Assembly: GCF_001577305.1 (NCBI RefSeq)
Contig: NZ_CP014518.1
Location: 496,001 to 560,000 of the forward strand
DNA length: 64,000 nucleotides
Origin: Sinomonas atrocyanea
GTDB lineage: Bacteria; Actinomycetota; Actinomycetes; Actinomycetales; Micrococcaceae
Direction: 5' to 3'
Part shown: positions 58,841-64,000 of the stretch, one piece after another
How the letters are laid out: every line of letters starts with the position of its first letter
Numbering within the stretch: position 1 is the stretch's first letter
Made by a program: the position numbers and the translations under genes
Notes under the pieces: generated by a model
What the model was told of the DNA's origin: nothing
What the model saw: only the letters and a program-made list of their open reading frames with translations
The model's database searches: none

Positions 58841-59977
58841 ATGTTCGAACTCACGGAGGACCAGCGGGCCCTCGTCGACACCGTCCGGGACTTCGCGGGG
58901 GACAGACTCGCCCCGCACGCGCTCGCGTGGGACGCCGAGAAGCACTTCCCCGTCGACGTGCTGCGCGAGGCCGGGGAGCTGGGCCTAGGCGGGATCTACA
59001 TCGGCGAGGAGCACGGCGGCTCGGCGCTCCAGCGCTCCGATGCGGTCCTGATCTTCGAGGAGCTCGCCAAGGCCGATCCCACGGTGGCCGCCTACATCTC
59101 CATCCACAACATGGTGGTCTGGATGGTCGACACCTTCGGTTCCGAGGAGCAGAAGGACCACTGGCTCCCGCGCCTCGTCACGATGGAGGCGCTCAGCAGC
59201 TACTGCCTCACCGAGCCCGGCGCCGGCTCCGACGCGGGCGCGCTCACCACCAAGGCCGTCCGCGACGGCGGGGACTACGTGCTCAACGGGGTCAAGCAGT
59301 TCATCTCCGGGGCGGGCTACTCAGCGCTGTATCTCGTCATGGCGCGCACCGCGGACAGCGGGCACGCGGGCATCACGGCGTTCCTCGTCCCCGCCGAGGC
59401 CCCCGGCCTCTCCTTCGGTGCGAACGAGAAGAAGATGGGCTGGAACGCCCAGCCCACGGCGCAAGTGGTGCTCCGCAACGTCCGCGTGCCGGACTCCGCG
59501 CGCCTCGGGGCCGAGGGGCAGGGGTTCGGCATCGCGATGAAGGGCCTCAACGGCGGCCGCCTCAACATCGCCGCCTGCTCGCTCGGCGGTGGCCAGGCGG
59601 CGCTCGAGAAGACCGTCGCGTACCTCAAGGAGCGCCGGGCGTTCGGCGAGCGGCTGGCGGACATGGAGGCGCTCCGCTTCGCGGTGGCGGATATGGCGAT
59701 GGAGCTCGACGCCGCCCGCGCCCTCCTCCGGGTCGCCGCCGACGCGCTGGACCGCGGCGCCCCGGATGCGCTGCGCCTGTGCGCCACGGCCAAGCGGGTG
59801 TGCACCGACGCCGGCTACCGGGTGGCAGACCAGGCCATCCAGCTCCACGGTGGCTACGGCTACCTCCACGAGTACGGCGTCGAGAAGATCGCCCGGGACC
59901 TGCGCGTGCACCAGATCCTCGAGGGCTCGAACGAGATCATGCGCCTGATCGTCGGCCGGCAGCTGCTCGAGGGCTGA
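58841..59977 (+). CDS. Acyl-CoA dehydrogenase (branched/short-chain, isobutyryl-CoA-dehydrogenase-like)
   Basis: 378 residues from ATG 58841. It has an N-terminal helical domain, then SSYCLTEPGAGSDAGALTTKAVRDGGDYVLNGVKQFISGAGYS (FAD/substrate signature). The C-terminal domain has DQAIQLHGGYGYLHEYGVEKIARDLRVHQILEGSNEIMRLIVGR. In ILEGSNE, Glu at the usual catalytic position lies next to the conserved GSNEI. The form fits MmgC/AcdH-type enzymes of valine or fatty-acid breakdown. It stands alone. Confidence 0.92.
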   Translation: MFELTEDQRALVDTVRDFAGDRLAPHALAWDAEKHFPVDVLREAGELGLGGIYIGEEHGGSALQRSDAVLIFEELAKADPTVAAYISIHNMVVWMVDTFGSEEQKDHWLPRLVTMEALSSYCLTEPGAGSDAGALTTKAVRDGGDYVLNGVKQFISGAGYSALYLVMARTADSGHAGITAFLVPAEAPGLSFGANEKKMGWNAQPTAQVVLRNVRVPDSARLGAEGQGFGIAMKGLNGGRLNIAACSLGGGQAALEKTVAYLKERRAFGERLADMEALRFAVADMAMELDAARALLRVAADALDRGAPDALRLCATAKRVCTDAGYRVADQAIQLHGGYGYLHEYGVEKIARDLRVHQILEGSNEIMRLIVGRQLLEG

Positions 59978-60037
59978 GCCGAGCGTCCGCCGAAGGGTCG
60001 CGGGTGGGAGGCTCGTCGGCGTGGCCTCGTGGGGACA

Positions 60038-60778
60038 TCAGGGCCGTTGCCGGGAAGGCGCGCTCGCCTCTCCTCCCAGTCCCGTGGGCGCGCTCACGCG
60101 CTCGGTCGGCCTGGGCGCGACCGTGGGCGCGGGGTGCCGGGCGGCCGGCGCCGAGGGCTGCTCCGGGGGCGCTGTGACGGGCCGAGGCGGGAGGGTGTAC
60201 TGCGGGCCAGGGCCGCTTCCGTGGGCAGGGACGGCTGGCGGTGCGGGCGTCCCCTCCGTGGGCTCAGGCGACGCGTTGGCGGTGGGGGAGCCGGCCGTCG
60301 CGGGGACCGGAGACGGCGGCACGGCGGACGGCGACGGAAGCGAGGCTTCCCGGGAGGGGGCGTGGCCCGGGCCGGGCGTGCCGGGGGCCTCGGGCCGCGT
60401 TCCGGTGAGCGTGCCGATGATGGCGGACATCGCCTTGCCGGCCGCCTGGCGGAACCCTTCATCGGCCGCCGCGGCGGCGGCCCCGGCCCCTCCGACGCAG
60501 ACGGCGGTGAAAGCGGCGACGGCAGCTCTGCGGCGCCGGGACGCGGGACGCCGACGGGCCCGGCGCCGATGGTCCCGATCGGCGTCGCGGAGGAGCGCAG
60601 TGAGCTCGGGCGAGGGGGCAAAGGGCTCTTCGCCCCCGAGGGCTGCCAGCTCGGCCAGGGCAGGGACCAGAGGGTCTCCGGGGCGCGCCTCAATGCCGGA
60701 TTCGGCAAGCAGGGCATCGAACCGGTCCGGCTGTGCGGACATGCTCGGTTCCTTGGGATGGTGGTCCTCGGCGCTCAT
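60038..60778 (-). CDS. Membrane protein, anti-sigma-type partner of the second ECF sigma factor
   Basis: 246 residues. ATG 60778 overlaps the sigma stop (ATGA). Residues 12-70 (SAQPDRFDALLAESGIEARPGDPLVPALAELAALGGEEPFAPSPELTALLRDA) repeat the N-terminal pattern of the 306-1106 protein, including E-P-x-A-P-S-x-E-L-x-x-L-L. A basic stretch (HRRRARRRPASRRRR) precedes one transmembrane helix (AAVAAFTAVCVGGAGAAAAAA). The outer part is a Pro/Thr/Ser-rich tail. A downstream ATG (MSAQPDRF) is an alternative start. Confidence 0.75.
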   Translation of the reverse strand: MSAEDHHPKEPSMSAQPDRFDALLAESGIEARPGDPLVPALAELAALGGEEPFAPSPELTALLRDADRDHRRRARRRPASRRRRAAVAAFTAVCVGGAGAAAAAADEGFRQAAGKAMSAIIGTLTGTRPEAPGTPGPGHAPSREASLPSPSAVPPSPVPATAGSPTANASPEPTEGTPAPPAVPAHGSGPGPQYTLPPRPVTAPPEQPSAPAARHPAPTVAPRPTERVSAPTGLGGEASAPSRQRP

Positions 60779-61320
60779 GGCGTGGCCTCCTCTTCGCGGT
60801 CGAGGCGGTTGCGCAGTGCCAGCAGGGCACGGCGCTGGAGCTGTTTGACGGCCCCGGTACTGCGGTGGGTGATGGCGGCCGTCTGCTCCAGGGACAGATC
60901 GGCGATGACCCGCAGGGCAATGACCTCGCGCTGGTCTGGGCTGAGCTCCTCGATCAGGCCGAGGATTCTCGTTCCTCGGCCGAGGACGACATCCTCGGCC
61001 GAGGGAGCCGACCGCGGCTCGCTGTCGGGGTGGTAGGCAGCCATGGCCGGGGTGCGGGCCCGCTCGCGGTAGTGGTCCACCGTCCGGGCGTGGGCGATCG
61101 TGAACACGAGCGTCTTCAGTCCGGCGCGCCCGCCCCTCACGGTGCCGATCCGGGGGTACAGGGCCATGAACACGTCGTTCGCGACTGCTTCTGGATCAGG
61201 CACCCCGCGCGAGCGCAGGTACCCCCGTACCGCGGGGGCGAGCTCGCGGTACGCCTCCGAGAACAGCGATTCCCCGTCCTGAGCGTCCCGGTCCTCGGGG
61301 GCGTCCCTGACTGAGCGCAC
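60775..61320 (-). CDS. ECF-type RNA polymerase sigma factor
   Basis: 181 residues from GTG 61320 (a TTG at 61323 is alternative). Region 2 begins LFSEAYRELAPAVRGYLRSRGVPDPEAVANDVFMALYPRI, with TLVFTIAHARTVDHYRERAR for DNA melting/-10 recognition. Region 4 (IEELSPDQREVIALRVIADLSLEQTAAITHRSTGAVKQLQRRALLAL) is an HTH for the -35. It has a four-base overlap with the downstream anti-sigma-like gene. It is a paralogue of the partial sigma factor at the left edge. Confidence 0.93.
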   Translation of the reverse strand: MRSVRDAPEDRDAQDGESLFSEAYRELAPAVRGYLRSRGVPDPEAVANDVFMALYPRIGTVRGGRAGLKTLVFTIAHARTVDHYRERARTPAMAAYHPDSEPRSAPSAEDVVLGRGTRILGLIEELSPDQREVIALRVIADLSLEQTAAITHRSTGAVKQLQRRALLALRNRLDREEEATP

Positions 61321-61412
61321 CAACCACCCCTGTCTTCACTGCGCGTGCCCGGTCGGGATACCGGCCGTGGCCCGGTCCCGGCGCCGGGCCGGGACCACCG
61401 TACCGAGGGTCC

Positions 61413-61443
61413 GGCGGATCGGCGGCCGCCCCGCCGATCCGCC
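61413..61443. terminator. Perfect 13-bp hairpin between surface-protein and sigma genes
   Basis: GGCGGATCGGCGG and CCGCCGATCCGCC are perfect complements around a CCGCC loop. It lies between the 61488 gene and the sigma gene, both minus strand, and could attenuate read-through into sigma or mark the end of the first transcript. Confidence 0.6.
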
Positions 61444-61487
61444 GCACCCCGGCGCGTCGGACAGCCGGGCAGCGACCGTCGATGTGC

Positions 61488-62186
61488 CTACGGGCGGCCG
61501 CCGGCGGACGGCTTGTGCGCGGTGCCCGCGCTGGCCTGGGACGGCACCGCCGGAGCCGGTGCCATGCCCTGCCCTGCGGTGGTACCGCCCGAGAGGGTCG
61601 GTGCGTGCGCCTGGCCCGCGGCGGCCTGGGCCGGAGCGACGGGCACGGAGGCCGGAACGTGTGCTGCGGCCTGGCCCGGCAGCGACGTCGGAACGTGGAC
61701 CGACGCCTGGCCCGGGGCGCCGACCGCTGCGCAGTAGTCCACGATGCCCGAGGCTCCGCCGGCGGCGGCTGCCAAGGAGGCGTAGGCCTGGGAGGAGGCG
61801 TCCAGTCCTCCATGTGCGTAGGCGGTGCACAGCCCGAACGCCGCCGGCCCGGAGGCGTCGGGGCCGGCCGCAGTCGCGCTCGGGCTCGAGGAGGCGGCGT
61901 CGGACGGCTCGGCCGTCGCGGTGGCCTCAGCGGTGGCGGTCTCGGACGGGGCCGCCGTCTCGGTCGGGTCGGCAGTCTCCGTGGCGCCGTCCGTGGCTGC
62001 TGCGGTGCCGCTCGCCGCAGCATCGGAGGGGGCCGGCGCGCCGATCAGGGCATGGGCGGCCTGCTGCACCGGTGCCGGCAGGGAGCCGGCGTAGGCGGCG
62101 GCCGCGGTGCCCCCGGCGGCCAGGGCGCCGGCAGCGACGGCCCCGGCGGTGATCTTGCTGGTGACCAGCGCGGTGAAGAGCGACAT
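61488..62186 (-). CDS. Single-TM or secreted low-complexity protein of the second sigma cassette
   Basis: 232 residues from ATG 62186, with CCGGAGG upstream. N-terminal hydrophobic segment: SLFTALVTSKITAGAVAAGALAAGGTAAAAYAGSLPAPVQQAAHALIG. A roughly 60-residue Ala/Thr/Glu-rich stretch follows, then a short domain (GPAAFGLCTAYAHGGLDASSQAYASLAAAAGGASGIVDYCAAVG) with two cysteines, and an Ala/Pro tail. The leader and first 50 residues follow the same pattern as the anti-sigma-like protein at 60038. It is probably the cassette's surface component or target. Confidence 0.65.
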   Translation of the reverse strand: MSLFTALVTSKITAGAVAAGALAAGGTAAAAYAGSLPAPVQQAAHALIGAPAPSDAAASGTAAATDGATETADPTETAAPSETATAEATATAEPSDAASSSPSATAAGPDASGPAAFGLCTAYAHGGLDASSQAYASLAAAAGGASGIVDYCAAVGAPGQASVHVPTSLPGQAAAHVPASVPVAPAQAAAGQAHAPTLSGGTTAGQGMAPAPAVPSQASAGTAHKPSAGGRP

Positions 62187-62280
62187 GGAACCCTCCGGAG
62201 GAGACGGCGTGGAAGGCCGGGCAGGACCTCCCTGCGCGGCCGCGGCGGGAGCCTTGCCAGCGCCTGCCTGCGGCCCCTCT

Positions 62281-62306
62281 ATCGTCAGAGGGGTCCAAAA
62301 GGTTAC
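62281..62306 (-). promoter_or_regulatory. Candidate ECF-sigma-type promoter of the surface-protein gene
   Basis: On the minus strand, GTAACC (62306-62301), a spacer of 16 bases, and CGAT (62284-62281) match the general ECF layout (an AAC-containing -35 and a CG-type -10). It lies about 95 bases before the 62186 start and may be read by the cassette's own sigma factor. Confidence 0.4.
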
Positions 62307-62346
62307 GCCCCGGCTGAGAATTTCTTCAGGGCTTTTTGCGGGCGCT

Positions 62347-62793
62347 CTAGCCTGCGAGCCTCAGGACTCCGAGCCCCAGGACCCCGAGCCAGATCAGGCC
62401 CGCGACCTTGAGGAGCTCGAGGCCCACGTAGGTGAGGTGCAGCAGGTGCCGGGGCATGCTGCCGCTCAGGTTTCCGCCGGTCACCCGGCGGTCCATCCGC
62501 GGCCGGAGCCACGCGACGTCGAGCGCGATGATCACCGCGAGCACGATGCCGAGCGTCCACCCCGCGGCCGAGGATGCCGTCCCGCCGAGCGCGAGCGCGA
62601 GGAGCACGGCCGCGGCGAGCACGCACTCGACGAGGTTGAGCGCCCTGAACACGAGCCTGCCGATCCCCACGCCGAGCTCGATCGTGATGCCCGGTGCGCG
62701 GAACTTGAGCGGCGCCTCGATGAAGGAGATCGCCAGGACCATGCCCAGCCACACAAACGCCGCCGCCACCAGGACGGCTGTCGCGACAGCCAT
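62347..62793 (-). CDS. Four-helix integral membrane protein, unknown function
   Basis: 148 residues from ATG 62793 (GAGGTGA seven bases upstream). Hydrophobic helices: MAVATAVLVAAAFVWLGMVLAISFIEAPLKF, VFRALNLVECVLAAAVLLALALG, WTLGIVLAVIIALDVAWLRP and LTYVGLELLKVAGLIWLGVLGLGVL. The SFIEAPLKFRAPGITIELGVGIGRLVFRALN segment is shared with a conserved small membrane family of DUF4149-like type. Function unknown. Confidence 0.75.
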   Translation of the reverse strand: MAVATAVLVAAAFVWLGMVLAISFIEAPLKFRAPGITIELGVGIGRLVFRALNLVECVLAAAVLLALALGGTASSAAGWTLGIVLAVIIALDVAWLRPRMDRRVTGGNLSGSMPRHLLHLTYVGLELLKVAGLIWLGVLGLGVLRLAG

Positions 62794-62861
62794 GCGCCAT
62801 TCACCTCGGAGGTCGAGAAGGATCATCCCCCTCGAGCCTAAATCAGCATCACGCATGCGTG

Positions 62862-63500
62862 TTAGTCGCCGGGGCTGCGCCTCGCCTTGAGGATCGCGTC
62901 GGTGAGGACGGCCTTCTGTCCCTCGGGGCCGGTCGCCTCGCGGCCCTCGGAGGTGCTCGTCTCGATCGCCCAAAGGTCGGAGCGGAGGCCCAGCGAGGCG
63001 GCGAGCTCCTCCGCGGACGGCATGTGCTCGTCGTGGGGGTGGCGCGACCACGGCGGGAAGGCCGTGTGCCCCACCACGAAGAGCAGCCCGCCCGGCGCGA
63101 CCGCGCGCGTCGCCGCGAGCAGCACGCGCTCGCGGGGGAACTCGACGGGGGAGTGGAGGAAGGAGGCCGTCACGAGGTCGTAGGCCTCCTCCGGCTCCCA
63201 CTCGGCGAGGTCGCGGGCGAGCCAGGTGATCCGATCGGCGACGCCGGCCTCCTCCGCGTGCTCGGCGGCGCGGCCGAGGGCGACGGCCGAGACGTCCACT
63301 CCGGTGACAGTCCACCCCCGCTCGGCAAGCCAGATGGCGTCGGCACCCTCGCCGCAGCCGAGGTCGATCGCCCTGCCCGGCGCCACAGCACCCACCTCGC
63401 GCACGAGGGCACCGTTGGGCTTCCCGCTCCACACCCGCTGCCGCTCTGCATAGAACTCGTCCCAGAACTCGGATGGCCCGGGCTTGTGCTCGCTGTCCAT
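62862..63500 (-). CDS. Class I SAM-dependent methyltransferase
   Basis: 212 residues. FWDEFYAERQRVWSGKPNGALVREV leads into the SAM loop AIDLGCGEGADAIWLAERGWTVTGVDVSAVALGRAAEHA. It continues DRITWLARDLAEWEPEEAYDLVTASFLHSPVEFPRERVLLAA and the substrate part HTAFPPWSRHPHDEHMPSAEELAASL. It resembles the thiopurine/tellurite-resistance (TehB) type used for small-molecule methylation. The substrate is not determined. Confidence 0.9.
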   Translation of the reverse strand: MDSEHKPGPSEFWDEFYAERQRVWSGKPNGALVREVGAVAPGRAIDLGCGEGADAIWLAERGWTVTGVDVSAVALGRAAEHAEEAGVADRITWLARDLAEWEPEEAYDLVTASFLHSPVEFPRERVLLAATRAVAPGGLLFVVGHTAFPPWSRHPHDEHMPSAEELAASLGLRSDLWAIETSTSEGREATGPEGQKAVLTDAILKARRSPGD

Positions 63501-63605
63501 CCACCACTCCTATCCGGCCGCCGCCCCGATGCGCAAGGGGCCTTCCGCGGCAGAAGGGTCTCTCGGCCCTTCCTCGCCCTCCAGTGCGCTCCGTACCCTT
63601 CCGGG

Positions 63606-63618
63606 AAGGAGGTGATCC
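63606..63618 (+). promoter_or_regulatory. Full-length Shine-Dalgarno sequence
   Basis: AAGGAGGTGATCC is complementary over its whole length to the 3' end of 16S rRNA (GGATCACCTCC), and ends 3 bases before the GTG. An unusually complete match, implying very efficient initiation for the DUF1918 protein. Confidence 0.8.
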
Positions 63619-63621
63619 GCC

Positions 63622-63810
63622 GTGAACGCAGTGCAAGGGGATCGGATCGTCATCCGTGGCCGGACCGTGGAATCGAAGGACCGGCACGGGGAAATCATCG
63701 AAGTCAGAGGCGCCAACGGCCAGCCGCCGTACCTCGTCCGTTTCGACGATGGCCACGAGACCGTGGTCTTCCCGGGCGGCGACTTCTCGGTCGAGAAGGT
63801 GGGTGGGTGA
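63622..63810 (+). CDS. DUF1918 small protein
   Basis: 62 residues from GTG 63622: MNAVQGDRIVIRGRTVESKDRHGEIIEVRGANGQPPYLVRFDDGHETVVFPGGDFSVEKVGG. It is an SH3-like beta barrel typical of the DUF1918 family, frequent in actinobacteria and often linked to stress genes. It is preceded by a near-perfect Shine-Dalgarno and directly followed by the eRF1-like gene (GTGA overlap). Confidence 0.9.
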   Translation: MNAVQGDRIVIRGRTVESKDRHGEIIEVRGANGQPPYLVRFDDGHETVVFPGGDFSVEKVGG

Positions 63811-64000
63811 CCATGCTGTCCTTGAAGAGCCTCGCCGAGACGCTCCGCGAGCCCGGCCCCTGGTGCACCGTCCACGCGGAGGTCAGCACCGGGACGGTGG
63901 CCACGCACGAGGCCACCGAGGTGCTCGCGAACAACGTCTCACGTGCGGTCACCGAGGCCGGCGGCTCGGACGCCGACGCGCGGGCGGCCGAGCAGCTTCA
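63807..64000 (+). CDS. eRF1/Vms1-like (Rv2629-type) protein, N-terminal part
   Basis: It begins at GTG 63807 (GTGA overlap with the DUF1918 stop), or at ATG 63813, and runs off the right edge. The first 60 or so residues (MLSLKSLAETLREPGPWCTVHAEVSTGTVATHEATEVLANNVSRAVTEAGGSDADARAAEQL) match the N-terminus of actinobacterial Rv2629-like proteins, which belong to the baeRF/Vms1 peptidyl-tRNA-hydrolase superfamily. Most of the gene is outside the window. Confidence 0.75.
   Translation, partial: MTMLSLKSLAETLREPGPWCTVHAEVSTGTVATHEATEVLANNVSRAVTEAGGSDADARAAEQL

Overview
The window reads as chromosomal DNA of a very GC-rich actinobacterium. The evidence is GTG/ATG starts with GTGA/ATGA overlaps, an actinobacterial SAM-IV riboswitch, a CtpE-like P-type ATPase, a LytR C-terminal-domain protein and ROK/Gfo-Idh sugar operons. 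The mix, including sfnG/metY and the purS-purQ-purL order, fits Micrococcaceae (Arthrobacter/Sinomonas group). That placement is inference, because no rRNA is present. I see no insertion sequence, phage or CRISPR array.

Layout. (1) 1-3 kb: the end of an ECF sigma factor, its anti-sigma-like partner, and small housekeeping genes. (2) 3-16 kb: an aldehyde dehydrogenase, then an organosulfur/methionine block: sfnG-metY-CoA-binding operon, a divergent DszC/SfnB-type monooxygenase, a flavin reductase and an NADPH:FMN reductase, plus acs. Three SAM-family leader RNAs lie here: one SAM-IV upstream of the flavin reductase, and two copies of a SAM-I-like leader without P4, upstream of sfnG and of acs. 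(3) 16-29 kb: small genes, an AraC-VOC-HTH operon, a secreted GH13 amylase with three X25-like modules, an alcohol dehydrogenase, a CtpE-like ATPase, purS-purQ-purL and a YchJ-like SEC-C protein. (4) 29-38 kb: a secreted subtilase, a frameshifted DNA-glycosylase-like gene, an SSI-type protease-inhibitor lipoprotein, an OhrR-like regulator with two small proteins, lysC, and a 2OG-Fe(II) oxygenase. (5) 38-48 kb: recR-dnaX-SRP RNA, a lipoprotein, tRNA-Ser(GGA), an M23 peptidase, glutathione peroxidase, a HAD phosphatase, a LytR_C protein and a TetR regulator. (6) 48-58.8 kb: a nine-gene minus-strand catabolic operon (three Gfo/Idh/MocA dehydrogenases, two xylose-isomerase-like TIM barrels, an ABC importer without ATPase, one unknown protein) under a divergent ROK repressor. 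(7) 58.8-64 kb: an acyl-CoA dehydrogenase, a second ECF sigma/anti-sigma-like cassette paralogous to the one at the left edge, a methyltransferase, and a DUF1918 protein coupled to an eRF1-like protein.

Two things stand out. First, six intergenic clusters hold about 28 copies of a strictly 22-bp tandem unit built on TGACTCCTCAACG. They cluster at gene 3' ends, with the host stop codon often lying in phase inside the first unit. Because 22 is 1 modulo 3, three units place a stop in every frame. Second, the ROK-controlled operon has the enzyme composition of the oxidise-eliminate-hydrate-reduce (3-keto-glycoside/levoglucosan-type) pathways, but its substrate is unknown.
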